DNA of 64,000 bases from Billgrantia gudaonensis (GTDB lineage: Bacteria; Pseudomonadota; Gammaproteobacteria; Pseudomonadales; Halomonadaceae): positions 1 through 64,000 of the forward strand of contig NZ_FNES01000008.1 in the NCBI RefSeq assembly GCF_900100195.1. The letters are read 5' to 3'. Below are positions 56,373-64,000 of this stretch, one piece after another. The position numbers and the translations under genes are program-made. Position 1 is the first letter of the stretch. Every line of letters starts with the position of its first letter. The notes below the pieces were generated by a model. That model made no database searches and was not told the DNA's origin. It saw only the letters and a program-made list of their open reading frames with translations.

Positions 56373-58283
56373 TCAGAGCGGTCGGGCTTCGTGGGAAGCG
56401 CCCACCGAGCGCTCCTTCATGGCCTCGTGAACGTCCTCCAGGCTGGCCGGATCATCGATGGTCGATGGCACGCCATACTCCTTGCCATCGGCGATATTGC
56501 GCAGCAGTTTGCGAAGAATCTTGCCGGAACGGGTTTTCGGCAGACGATTGACGACCAGCACCTGCTTGAAACAGGCAACCGGGCCGATCTGCCGACGAAC
56601 GCGATCGATGAGCTCTTCTTCGAGGGCCGCTTCATCGCCTTCGAAACCGTCCTTGGGTATCACCAGGCCCACGGGCACCTGGCCCTTGAGCGCATCGTGA
56701 ATGCCGATCACCGCACACTCGGCGACGGCGGGATGGGCGCCGACCACCTCTTCCATCTCGCCGGTGGAGAGACGATGCCCGGCGACGTTGATCACGTCAT
56801 CGGTGCGTCCCATGATGAAGAGATAGCCGTCTTCGTCGAAATAGCCGCCGTCACCGGTGAGGTAGTAGCCGGGGAACGCGGCCATGTAGGCGCTGTGGAA
56901 GCGCTGCGGATCGCCCCAGATGCCGGTCAGGCAGCCCGGCGGCAGCGGCTGTTTGATGACCACGCTGCCCTGTTCCATCGGCTTGGCCCGCTCTCCTTCC
57001 CGGTCGAGGATCCGCACGTCGAAGCCCGGTACCGGAACGGTGGCACTGCCGGCCTTGGTGGGCATGGGCTCGAGCCCCTGAAGGTTGGCCGCGATCGGCC
57101 AGCCGGTCTCGGTTTGCCACCAGTGGTCGATCACCGGCACGTCGAGCAGGTCGTCCAGCCAGTGGAAGGTCGGCGGATCGAGTCGCTCCCCCGCCAGGAA
57201 CAGCGCCTGCAGGCACGAAATGTCGTATTGATCGAGCAGCTTGCCGTCCGGGTCCTCCTTCTTGATGGCGCGAAAGGCCGTGGGTGCTGTGAAGAAGCTC
57301 TTGACGCGGTATTCGCTGATCAGACGCCAGAAGGCACCGGCATCGGGCGTCTTCACCGGCTTGCCTTCGTACACCACCGTCGTGCAGCCGCGCAGCAACG
57401 GCGCATAGACGATATAGGAGTGGCCAACGACCCAGCCCACGTCCGAGGCGGAGAAGAACACGTCGCCCGGCGCCACGTCGTAGATCGTTTCCATGGAGTA
57501 GTGCAAGGCCACCGCATAACCGCCGGTATCGCGAACCACGCCCTTGGGCTTGCCCGTCGTCCCCGAGGTATAGAGTACATACAGCGGATCGCTGCCCTTG
57601 ACGGGTACGCAGTCGGCCGGCTCGGCTTCGGCAACCAGCTCGGCCCAGTCACGGTCGCGAGTGCCGAGCGTGGCGGTTTGACGCTCACGCTGCAGAATCA
57701 TGCAGGCATCGGGCTGATGCTCGCTCTGGGCAACCGCCTCGTCGAGTATCGGCTTGTACGGAATCACCCGATCGATCTCGACGCCACAGGAAGCGGCCAT
57801 CACGACCTTGGGCTTGGCGTCGTCGATACGCACGGCCAACTCGTGGGGCGCGAAACCACCGAACACCACCGAATGCACCGCTCCCAAGCGTGCGCAGGCG
57901 TACATGGCCATCAGCGCTTCGGGCACCATGGGCATGTAGATGACGACCCGGTCGCCTTTTTCGACCCCCAGACCGCGCAACGCGCCCGCTACCCGAGCGA
58001 CCTCGTCGCGCATTTCGCGGTAGCTCAGCGTACGCTTGCCGCCGGAGACCGGCGAGTCCCAGAACACGGCTGGCTGCTCCCCGCGACCGTTGTCTACATG
58101 GTGATCGAGGGCGGCATGACAAATGTTCAACTCACCATCGACGAACCAGCGAGCATGATCCTGCTCGTCGTATTCGAGAATGGTCGAAGGCGGCGTGAAC
58201 CACGGGATGCGACGAGCCTGTTCTGCCCAGAAGGCATCCGGCTGTTCGATAGAGCGCTGGAATTCAGTCTTGTAGGTGGTCAT
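56373..58283 (-). CDS. prpE: Propionyl-CoA synthetase/PrpE-type acyl-CoA synthetase
   Basis: A 636-aa AMP-forming short-chain acyl-CoA synthetase, near the length of PrpE (about 628) and Acs (about 650). The start MTTYKTEFQRS at 58283 is preferred to upstream ATGs. The ATP motif is YTSGTTGKPKGV, the A5 motif is WWQTETGWPI, and the C-terminal catalytic Lys is in KTRSGKILRK (about residue 595), the site acetylated by Pat enzymes. The W...TETGWPI spacing and DTGGYAVALHYSM favour PrpE over Acs. It could still act on acetate. Divergent from the ArsR gene. Confidence 0.88.
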   Translation of the reverse strand: MTTYKTEFQRSIEQPDAFWAEQARRIPWFTPPSTILEYDEQDHARWFVDGELNICHAALDHHVDNGRGEQPAVFWDSPVSGGKRTLSYREMRDEVARVAGALRGLGVEKGDRVVIYMPMVPEALMAMYACARLGAVHSVVFGGFAPHELAVRIDDAKPKVVMAASCGVEIDRVIPYKPILDEAVAQSEHQPDACMILQRERQTATLGTRDRDWAELVAEAEPADCVPVKGSDPLYVLYTSGTTGKPKGVVRDTGGYAVALHYSMETIYDVAPGDVFFSASDVGWVVGHSYIVYAPLLRGCTTVVYEGKPVKTPDAGAFWRLISEYRVKSFFTAPTAFRAIKKEDPDGKLLDQYDISCLQALFLAGERLDPPTFHWLDDLLDVPVIDHWWQTETGWPIAANLQGLEPMPTKAGSATVPVPGFDVRILDREGERAKPMEQGSVVIKQPLPPGCLTGIWGDPQRFHSAYMAAFPGYYLTGDGGYFDEDGYLFIMGRTDDVINVAGHRLSTGEMEEVVGAHPAVAECAVIGIHDALKGQVPVGLVIPKDGFEGDEAALEEELIDRVRRQIGPVACFKQVLVVNRLPKTRSGKILRKLLRNIADGKEYGVPSTIDDPASLEDVHEAMKERSVGASHEARPL

Positions 58284-58631
58284 GAGCTTGCTGTCCGACG
58301 TCTGAGTTGCCACGGTGATTGTTGACACTCTAGAGATTTTTCGGCGAATTTCCTTCATACCATCGGCTAAGAATGCCGAATCGATGATCTGGAGCATCAA
58401 TATTGTCGACAACAACGTACCCTCAGCGACGGTGGTCGCAAAAGTTGCGTTGAATCGTCGTTTGACAGAAGTTCAGCCACTATCAAAGATGACTAAATGA
58501 GCAATGCCAAGAAGACCGATATTGGCTATGAGCAGCGCCGCACCTTTCGTGCGAACGCTCGACCCGGCTCCCGACGCCCTGGACGACGATCGAACATAAC
58601 GCGCCTGGCGAGCCAATACGGAGAAACCGAG
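58284..58631. promoter_or_regulatory. 348-bp divergent intergenic region, prpE / ArsR regulator
   Basis: No convincing gene. It is locally less GC-rich than its surroundings. It holds a perfect 10-bp palindrome TTGTCGACAA (58403-58412) and a near-consensus -35 box TTGACA (58462-58467) on the plus strand, with a weak -10 candidate AAAGAT (58485-58490), that could serve the ArsR gene. An open frame from the ATG at 58497 joins the ArsR frame, but its first 45 codons show no conserved sequence and no ribosome site. Confidence 0.45.
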
Positions 58632-58952
58632 ATGAGCACCTTACCGAGTGCCGCCGCACGTCTGCTTCAGGCAGGCAATGAGGCCATCGACGAGGCAACG
58701 TCCCTGCTCAAGGCCGTCGCCAACGACAACCGACTGAGAATTCTCTGTCTGCTCGATGGCAGCGAGCTGTCAGTCACCGAACTCAACCGGCAGCTCACTC
58801 TGAGTCAATCCGCCCTCTCACAGCACCTGGCGATCTTGCGACGAGAGGGATTGGTGACGACGCGACGTGCCTCTCAGACCATCTTCTATTCGCTGCAAGG
58901 TGAAGAGGCACGGGCTTTGGTGGAGACGCTGGCACGTCTGCAGCGTCTGTGA
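58632..58952 (+). CDS. ArsR-family transcriptional regulator
   Basis: A 106-aa winged-helix regulator. The start MSTLPSAAARLL at 58632 has a GGAG site 7 bp upstream and gives the usual family length. The DNA-binding core is NDNRLRILCLLDGSELSVTELNRQLTLSQSALSQHLAILRREGLVTTRRASQTIFYSL (read in pieces, residues 33-90). The typical ArsR metal site (CxC in the recognition helix) is absent: the helix reads LTLSQSALSQHL. So it probably senses redox, sulfide or another ligand. Convergent with sohB. Confidence 0.86.
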   Translation: MSTLPSAAARLLQAGNEAIDEATSLLKAVANDNRLRILCLLDGSELSVTELNRQLTLSQSALSQHLAILRREGLVTTRRASQTIFYSLQGEEARALVETLARLQRL

Positions 58953-58954
58953 GC

Positions 58955-59995
58955 TCAGCGCTTCTCCCAGCGGCCGGCATCGAGACGTTCCAGCAGTCGG
59001 TCGACGCTGCGCTCCACGCCGTAGGAGACGGCCATGCCGAACCGCTCGCCCATCGAGCGGCGCGGCTCCAGGCGAACGCTGATGACCCGCGCCTCGTCCA
59101 TGCGCGAGACCAAGTACGCTTCGCTGGTTCCCAGCGCATCGACGAGGTTGCGCGTCAGGGCGTCGCGACCGTACCAGATCTCGCCGGTGGCCACGGCCTC
59201 GATGTCCAGGTTCGGCCGCCGCTCGGCAACGTGCGACTTGAAGAGCCGGTGAGTGTTTTCGAGATCGGCCTGGAACTTGTCGCGGCCTTCTTGCGTGTTC
59301 TCTCCGAACACGGTCAGGGTACGCTTGTATTCGCCCGCGGTGAGAAGCTCGACATCCACGTCATGGCGCTTGAGCAGACGATGGAGGTTGGGCAACTGGG
59401 CCACGACACCGATGGAACCGATCACGGCGAACGGGGCGGCCTGCAAGCGGTCGGCGGCACACGCCATCAGGTACCCCCCACTGGCCGCCACCTTGTCGAC
59501 GCAAACGGTCGTCGTCAGGCCCGCCTCGCGTAGGCGATCCACCTGCGCGGCAGCCAGGCCATAGGCATGCACCAACCCGCCGGCGGACTCCAGCCGCAAG
59601 ACCGCTTCGTCGCCCTTCTCGGCACTCGCTAGAACCGCCGAAATCTCTTCCGCCAGGCGAGGGGTTCCGCTGGCACGAATGTCGCCGTGAAAGTCGAGTA
59701 CCCAGACCGTCTGCCGCGCCGTCGGCGCCTCCTTGCCACCACGACGGTTCTTCGCCTTGTCGTCACGACGGAACGCCTTGAGCAGCCGTTTCCGGGCACT
59801 CGGTTCGCTGGCAGCGAGGGCAAGCCGGCGGCGCCGGTACTCGCGTCGATCGTTGAGCTGCTCGACCCGCAGGCGCAGTCTCTCGCTGCCGTCACCGCGC
59901 ATTCGCGCGATGACGGCCAGCGCCAGACCGACAACCAGCACCAGTATCGCCAGACGGGCCACGAACAGCCCAAGCTCGGTCGCCCACTCTTCCAC
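58955..59995 (-). CDS. sohB: SohB-family inner-membrane serine protease
   Basis: A 346-aa S49-family protease with one N-terminal TM (about residues 8-28), a charged linker to about 90, then the peptidase domain. The catalytic Ser is in KVAASGGYLMA (about residue 173) and the Lys in GEYKRTLTVFGENT (about 228), the Ser-Lys dyad of SohB/SppA enzymes. Length matches E. coli SohB (349). It would act on membrane or periplasmic proteins. Convergent with the ArsR gene with a 2-bp gap. Confidence 0.92.
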   Translation of the reverse strand: MEEWATELGLFVARLAILVLVVGLALAVIARMRGDGSERLRLRVEQLNDRREYRRRRLALAASEPSARKRLLKAFRRDDKAKNRRGGKEAPTARQTVWVLDFHGDIRASGTPRLAEEISAVLASAEKGDEAVLRLESAGGLVHAYGLAAAQVDRLREAGLTTTVCVDKVAASGGYLMACAADRLQAAPFAVIGSIGVVAQLPNLHRLLKRHDVDVELLTAGEYKRTLTVFGENTQEGRDKFQADLENTHRLFKSHVAERRPNLDIEAVATGEIWYGRDALTRNLVDALGTSEAYLVSRMDEARVISVRLEPRRSMGERFGMAVSYGVERSVDRLLERLDAGRWEKR

Positions 59996-60131
59996 CCTGA
60001 AGCCTCCACCGTCCGGTTGATGCTACCATCCTGCCCCCGGTCAGGGCTCGGCACAATGCTCTTGATTAAAACAATCGTTCGAAATACGCTCTTGGCGCAA
60101 CTCCCCAACGACACGCAAGAGGAACCCTTCC

Positions 60132-60443
60132 ATGTCCAGTACCACGCTTCAGAAACTGCAGCAACGTTTCGACCCTCAAGCCGCCCAGGGCATGGACGAT
60201 GTCTTCCAATTCCACTTCCATGATGCGGGTAGCCACTACCTGATCGTCAAGGACGGCACGCTGGCCGTTCACGAGGGGGAACACGATGACCCCTCGGTCA
60301 CCCTGAGCATGAGCAGCGATACGCTCAAGGGCATCATGAACGGCGACATCAACGGCATGAACGCCTTCATGACGGGCAAGCTAAAGGCGACCGGCAACGT
60401 CATGCTGGCGACCAAGCTCACCACTCTCTTTCCTTCCCGTTGA
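60132..60443 (+). CDS. SCP2-domain (sterol-carrier-like) protein
   Basis: A 103-aa protein made of one SCP2 lipid-binding domain. The pattern FQFHFHDAGSHYLIVKDGTLAVHEGEHDDPSVTLSMSSDTLKGIMNGDINGMNAFMTGKLKATGN (in pieces) is characteristic: D-x-x-hydrophobic strands followed by the GKLK...GN helix. Bacterial homologues bind lipids or acyl chains and often sit near coenzyme A or ubiquinone genes. An AGAGGAA site precedes the ATG. Exact ligand unknown. Confidence 0.88.
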   Translation: MSSTTLQKLQQRFDPQAAQGMDDVFQFHFHDAGSHYLIVKDGTLAVHEGEHDDPSVTLSMSSDTLKGIMNGDINGMNAFMTGKLKATGNVMLATKLTTLFPSR

Positions 60444-60465
60444 GCGCCTCGCCGGCGTTCGCCCT

Positions 60466-61245
60466 TCAGCGGCCGGCCGTCGCCACTTCGGAGAGATGCG
60501 TTTCGATCAACGCTCGAGAAATCGAATAAAGAGGTGGCAGTCGAGGCAGTTCGCCGGGCCGGAACCAGGCGGCATCGACGATCTCGATGCCGTCGATGTG
60601 CAGCGTCTCGCTCGCCGCTTCGGCAAAGAAGCCCAGCATCAACGAGTGCGGGAAAGGCCACGCCTGGCTGCGGTAATAGCGTACTCGGGCGACGGTGAGC
60701 CCCACTTCTTCGTATATCTCTCGCCGTACGGCATCCTCGGCTGATTCGCCGGGTTCGATGTAGCCGGCCAGGGTCGAGTAACGCCCAGGCGGAAAGCGTG
60801 GGCTGCGGGCCAGAAGCAGTGCTTCGCCATGGGTAACCAGGGTGATGATGCACGGCGATATCCGCGGATAGTTGCGGTGGCCGCAGCTCGCGCAGGTCAT
60901 GGCGAATTCCGTATCGAGCCGCGATGTCGGAGTGCCGCACCGCCCACAGAAGCGATGGTCGCGAAGCCAGGCAGCCACTTGCAGAGCGGTGGAAAGCAAT
61001 GGAAACCAGGATTCGGGGAGGACGGACAACCAGTGACGACCCTCTAGCCAATCTTCTTCGGCTTTCTTCTCGACGGCCAGGGCAACGGGCTCGTCGTTCC
61101 AGTAGCCGAGCGGTTGCCAGGCAGCGTGCCAAGGCTGCGACGGCTGCAGCGGGGAGCCGTCCGTTGCCGGGGCGATCCGCCCTTCGGCGATACGCACCAC
61201 CCTTCCCGACGCGACACCGAGAGGGAGCTCACGGCGCAGCATCAC
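60466..61245 (-). CDS. nudC: NAD(+) diphosphatase / RNA decapping Nudix hydrolase NudC
   Basis: A 259-aa Nudix enzyme hydrolysing NADH/NAD and removing NAD caps from RNA 5' ends. It has the zinc ribbon CGRCG ... CASCG (about residues 97-120) and the Nudix box GYIEPGESAEDAVRREIYEEVGL (about 160-182). The downstream SQAWPFPHSLM is the NudC signature. It overlaps dnaQ by 4 nt. Confidence 0.94.
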   Translation of the reverse strand: MMLRRELPLGVASGRVVRIAEGRIAPATDGSPLQPSQPWHAAWQPLGYWNDEPVALAVEKKAEEDWLEGRHWLSVLPESWFPLLSTALQVAAWLRDHRFCGRCGTPTSRLDTEFAMTCASCGHRNYPRISPCIITLVTHGEALLLARSPRFPPGRYSTLAGYIEPGESAEDAVRREIYEEVGLTVARVRYYRSQAWPFPHSLMLGFFAEAASETLHIDGIEIVDAAWFRPGELPRLPPLYSISRALIETHLSEVATAGR

Positions 61246-62003
61246 TCGTTCTCCGAGTGGCCGGCCGATAGCACTGCATGGTTGTCCCAGAGACAGTGCC
61301 CGGCCGACTGGCGAATCCGTTCCAGCTTGGCGCGGTGCGCCTCCATTTCCGACTCGTCCGGAGCGAATACGCGCAGACTTCCCGCCTCGAGGGACAGCCG
61401 GCGAATGGCCAGTCCTCCCGCCACTGCATCGTCATTGCTGCGAGCTTCGTCGGCATCCAACGTCAACGCAGTCTGGCCGCCGGTCATGGCCAGATAGACA
61501 TCGGCGAGGATTTCCGCGTCGAGCAGCGCACCGTGCAGTACGCGATGGCCGTTGTCGATGTCATAGCGCTTGCACAGCGCATCCAGGTTGTTGCGCTGCC
61601 CGGGATGGCGATCACGCGCCAGCTTCAGGGTGTCGAGGATACGGCAATGCTCGGCCACCGGCCCGAGTCGAGGTTCTCCGTGGTCGGCCAGCCGCTGAAA
61701 CTCGTGATCGATGAAGCCGACGTCGAAGGCGGCATTGTGGATCACCAGCTCAGCACCCCGGATGAAATTCCAGAAGTCATGGGCGATCTCGGCAAAACGC
61801 GGCTCATCGGCGACCCGTTCGTTGGTGATGCCATGAATCTCGACCGCCTCGGCTTCGATCTCGCGTTCGGGATTGATGTACTGGTGATAATTGTTGCCGG
61901 TGAGGCGACGGTTGACCAGTTCCACGGCACCGATCTCGATGAGCCGGTGTCCTTCTCGGGGGTCGATGCCCGTCGTTTCGGTATCCAGAACGATCTGTCG
62001 CAT
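61242..62003 (-). CDS. dnaQ: DNA polymerase III epsilon subunit (proofreading 3'-5' exonuclease)
   Basis: A 253-aa DEDDh exonuclease, the editing subunit of the replicative polymerase. The start MRQIVLDTETTG at 62003 is used; the upstream extension is not conserved. Catalytic residues are Asp/Glu in LDTETTG, Asp in NAAFDVGFID, and His/Asp in HGALLDAEILAD. The C-terminal region that binds the alpha subunit is present. It lies beside rnhA, with a 5-bp gap, in the widespread rnhA-dnaQ pairing, and overlaps nudC by 4 nt. Confidence 0.95.
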   Translation of the reverse strand: MRQIVLDTETTGIDPREGHRLIEIGAVELVNRRLTGNNYHQYINPEREIEAEAVEIHGITNERVADEPRFAEIAHDFWNFIRGAELVIHNAAFDVGFIDHEFQRLADHGEPRLGPVAEHCRILDTLKLARDRHPGQRNNLDALCKRYDIDNGHRVLHGALLDAEILADVYLAMTGGQTALTLDADEARSNDDAVAGGLAIRRLSLEAGSLRVFAPDESEMEAHRAKLERIRQSAGHCLWDNHAVLSAGHSENE

Positions 62004-62008
62004 GGCAC

Positions 62009-62503
62009 TCACTCGTGGTTGGCAAGATCGGCGGTCGCAGCCTGTGCGTCGATGGCGGCATTGGCCAGGGCGTCGGCGCGCTCGTTCCCGGGGTGACCGC
62101 TGTGCCCTTTCACCCATTGCCACTGGATGCGATGACGATGGGTTTCTTCCAGCAGCTCACGCCATAGTTCGGCATTCTTGACCGGCTGACGACTGGCCGT
62201 CTTCCAGCCACGCTTTTGCCAGCCATGGATCCATTCGGTGATGCCGCGGCGCAGGTACTCGGAATCGGTCCAGAGCGCGACTTCGCAGGGGCGCTTCAGA
62301 GCACGCAACGCCATGATGGCCGCCATCAGTTCCATACGATTGTTGGTCGTTCGCGACTCGAAACCGTTGAGGGTCTTCTCGTGATGCCCGCTCTGCAGTA
62401 CCGCGCCCCACCCGCCCGGACCCGGGTTGCCGCGGCAAGCGCCATCGGTATAGACGACGACCCGGGGCAGCGGGTCTTCTTCGTTAACATCAGACAACGT
62501 CAC
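62009..62503 (-). CDS. rnhA: Ribonuclease HI
   Basis: A 164-aa type 1 RNase H degrading RNA in RNA-DNA hybrids. The active-site acidic residues are in [34 protein letters not shown] and the H-x-G...D of [16 protein letters not shown] mark the GTG at 62503; a TTG at 62497 has better spacing from the AAAGGA ribosome site and is an alternative start. Upstream in-frame ATGs lie inside the methyltransferase gene. It overlaps that gene by 14 nt and is followed by dnaQ. Confidence 0.93.
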   Translation of the reverse strand: MTLSDVNEEDPLPRVVVYTDGACRGNPGPGGWGAVLQSGHHEKTLNGFESRTTNNRMELMAAIMALRALKRPCEVALWTDSEYLRRGITEWIHGWQKRGWKTASRQPVKNAELWRELLEETHRHRIQWQWVKGHSGHPGNERADALANAAIDAQAATADLANHE

Positions 62504-63263
62504 GAATCCTTTCAGTGTGGCGGCCGACGCGAGAAGCATGTCCCAGCGCATTGCCGCCGAGCGCGCTGCCGAGGTCGAGCTGAGGGCGCTGGACATGCGC
62601 CAGCCGGCTCCGGCGTCGTGCACGAATGATGTAACTGTCGCCCAACGGCAGGTTATGCCGTCTGCCGAGGGTTTCCAGCGTCGCGTTGCTAGGCAGGCTG
62701 CCGGGCAAATGAAAACCGCAATAGTCTACCCGCTCGATCTGGAAGTCGACAAACGCCAGCCAGTCTCGCAGCCCGGCAGGCGTACGCCAGCGTCCGCGCC
62801 ACGGCAGCCGATGGCGGCGGCCGGGCCACAGACGGCCTATCCCCGCGGCGCCCAGGGGGGCCCAGCCGAAGATGATCAGACGGCCATCGTCCGCAGTGAC
62901 CCGTGCCGCTTCCTGGAGCAAGCGATGAGGATTGGGCACCACCTCGAGCAAGTGGTGTATGACGACCAGATGCAGACACTCGTCGGGCAGTGCCAGGGCA
63001 TCGGGAGGACACACCAGCGTCGATGGCGACTCGGCGAGTTCGACCGTGGGCGCCCAGCGCAGGCCATGGCGAATGGGGCACATGTCGGTGAGCGACGCAG
63101 CCATGCTCAACTCCAGGCGATGTCCACCATGCAGGCGTTCGCATATCGGCCCCAGACAGGCACGCTCGGTGCGCCAATGCGCGGTGCCGTCGGCACTGGC
63201 CCAGTAGCGTCGCCCCTCCCTGAAGAGTCTTGCCAGGGTGGTCGCGTCCTGCGCGTTTGACAT
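62490..63263 (-). CDS. Class I SAM-dependent methyltransferase
   Basis: A 257-aa protein. The fold of class I methyltransferases is suggested by the central strand-loop [35 protein letters not shown] (about residues 95-140). The glycine motif I around [11 protein letters not shown] is degenerate. Homologues in this place, between gloB and rnhA, are annotated as methyltransferases (YafS-like). Substrate unknown. The gene overlaps rnhA and is divergent from gloB. Confidence 0.8.
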   Translation of the reverse strand: MSNAQDATTLARLFREGRRYWASADGTAHWRTERACLGPICERLHGGHRLELSMAASLTDMCPIRHGLRWAPTVELAESPSTLVCPPDALALPDECLHLVVIHHLLEVVPNPHRLLQEAARVTADDGRLIIFGWAPLGAAGIGRLWPGRRHRLPWRGRWRTPAGLRDWLAFVDFQIERVDYCGFHLPGSLPSNATLETLGRRHNLPLGDSYIIRARRRSRLAHVQRPQLDLGSALGGNALGHASRVGRHTERIRDVV

Positions 63264-63397
63264 CGTCTACCGTCGCCTCCAAGATTGTGGGTTTTGCAAG
63301 CCACGGGCACACCGCTCATACAGGTGCGGGCCAGCGAGCCGGGCCGGCGTCATGGTGCTCATATTTCGGTTGACGACGCGACGAGGACATCCTGCCC

Positions 63398-64000
63398 ATG
63401 CTGAGCGTGACACCGATTCCCGCTTTTGGCGATAACTATATCTGGCTTCTACGCCAGGACACGAGCCCCGACGTCTGCGTCGTGGACCCTGGCGACGCCG
63501 CCCCCGTCATGCATGTGCTGGAGCGCGAGGGACTGACGCTGACCAAGGTGCTGATCACCCACCATCATCACGATCATACCGGCGGTCTCGAAGAGCTCAT
63601 ACAGCGTTACTCGCCTCACGTGATCGGCCCGAACAATCCCCACATCGAGGGCATCGACGAACCCGTTGGCGATGGCGACACCTGCCGCGTCATGGGGCGT
63701 CGCTTCGACGTTCTGGCGGTACCCGGACATACCCTCGACCATATCGCCTTCTTCACGCCGGGCATTCCGCCACTCCTGTTCAGCGGCGATGCTCTATTCT
63801 CGGCTGGCTGCGGCCGACTGTTCGAAGGAACGCCCGAACAGATGCACCAGTCGTTGCAGCGCCTGGCCGAACTGCCCGACGACACGCTGGTATTCGCCGG
63901 CCACGAATATACCCAGGCCAATCTGCGCTTTGCCAGCGCCGCCGACCCACACAATCCCGATGTGGCATCGGCACTGGCCGAGACCGAGCGCGCTCGCGAA
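63398..64000 (+). CDS. gloB: Hydroxyacylglutathione hydrolase (glyoxalase II), 3' end outside window
   Basis: The ATG at 63398 opens a frame of 201 codons that runs off the window; GloB is normally about 255 aa, so roughly 55 codons are missing. It has the metallo-beta-lactamase fold with the binuclear metal motif THHHHDHTGG (about residues 56-65), then GHTLDHIAF and FSGDALFSAGCGRLFEG. It hydrolyses S-lactoylglutathione in methylglyoxal detoxification. GACGAGGAC upstream can serve as ribosome site. Confidence 0.95.
   Translation, partial: MLSVTPIPAFGDNYIWLLRQDTSPDVCVVDPGDAAPVMHVLEREGLTLTKVLITHHHHDHTGGLEELIQRYSPHVIGPNNPHIEGIDEPVGDGDTCRVMGRRFDVLAVPGHTLDHIAFFTPGIPPLLFSGDALFSAGCGRLFEGTPEQMHQSLQRLAELPDDTLVFAGHEYTQANLRFASAADPHNPDVASALAETERARE

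Noticed and set aside
58497-58631. A longer N-terminus for the ArsR regulator starting at 58497
   Set aside because: The 45 extra residues are basic and unconserved, lack a ribosome site, and exceed the normal family length.

Overview
The window is a GC-rich, densely coded gammaproteobacterial chromosome segment. It most probably comes from Halomonas or a close relative in the Halomonadaceae. The main evidence is a complete ectABC ectoine operon whose proteins have the lengths (192, 421 and 139 aa) and recognisable sequence of the Halomonas elongata enzymes. Supporting evidence is Pseudomonas-like gene order elsewhere: cysI-DUF934, nfuA/metH, yccA-tusDCBE and gloB/methyltransferase-rnhA-dnaQ. 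Most genes are housekeeping genes. Mobile DNA is limited to an IS110-type transposase tail at the left edge and a tyrosine recombinase paired with a KfrA-like protein.

Layout. 1-7.2 kb: transposase tail, a HypT-like LysR regulator, and a five-gene peptide-type ABC importer read right to left. 7.2-9.4 kb: carbonic anhydrase and glutathione reductase. 9.4-12.1 kb: ectABC, with a structured promoter region, an ectB-ectC hairpin and an 18-bp terminator stem. 12.3-15.7 kb: a three-gene set of retropepsin-like lipoprotein, 7-TM inactive transglutaminase and ATP-grasp ligase. It is a predicted but poorly characterised peptide or amide-bond system that follows the ectoine operon. 15.8-17.5 kb: zur, hisI, yidD, sufE. 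17.5-20 kb: recombinase and KfrA-like protein, divergent. 20-28.3 kb: nfuA, metH, a MATE pump, cysI and its DUF934 partner. 28.5-32 kb: Smr protein, GGCT-like protein, MgtC, wrbA, DUF2069, pdxH.

32-36 kb: a Pat-type protein acetyltransferase faces away from a class II histone-deacetylase-like deacetylase, so a possible acetyl writer and eraser share one 109-bp intergenic region. 36-47 kb: a formate dehydrogenase supercluster containing an XRE-cupin regulator, fdhD, DUF3305, DUF3306, a polyferredoxin, a TorD chaperone, a small Tat protein, FdhA/B/gamma, then DUF1244, moaB and moeA. Accessory proteins, enzyme and molybdenum-cofactor genes therefore lie together. The active-site residue is Cys, not selenocysteine.

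48-51.4 kb: acpH, the tusDCBE tRNA 2-thiolation operon, yccA and a Nudix gene, all leftward. A tRNA-Ser(UGA) gene with its own promoter and terminator lies at 51.46-51.55 kb. 51.6-56.2 kb: NhaP2-type antiporter, an orphan NMT1/THI5-like binding protein, an esterase and the queuosine-precursor transporter YhhQ. 56.4-61.2 kb: PrpE-type acyl-CoA synthetase, an ArsR regulator, SohB, an SCP2-like protein and NudC. 61.2-64 kb: dnaQ, rnhA, a methyltransferase, and the start of gloB, which is cut by the window end.
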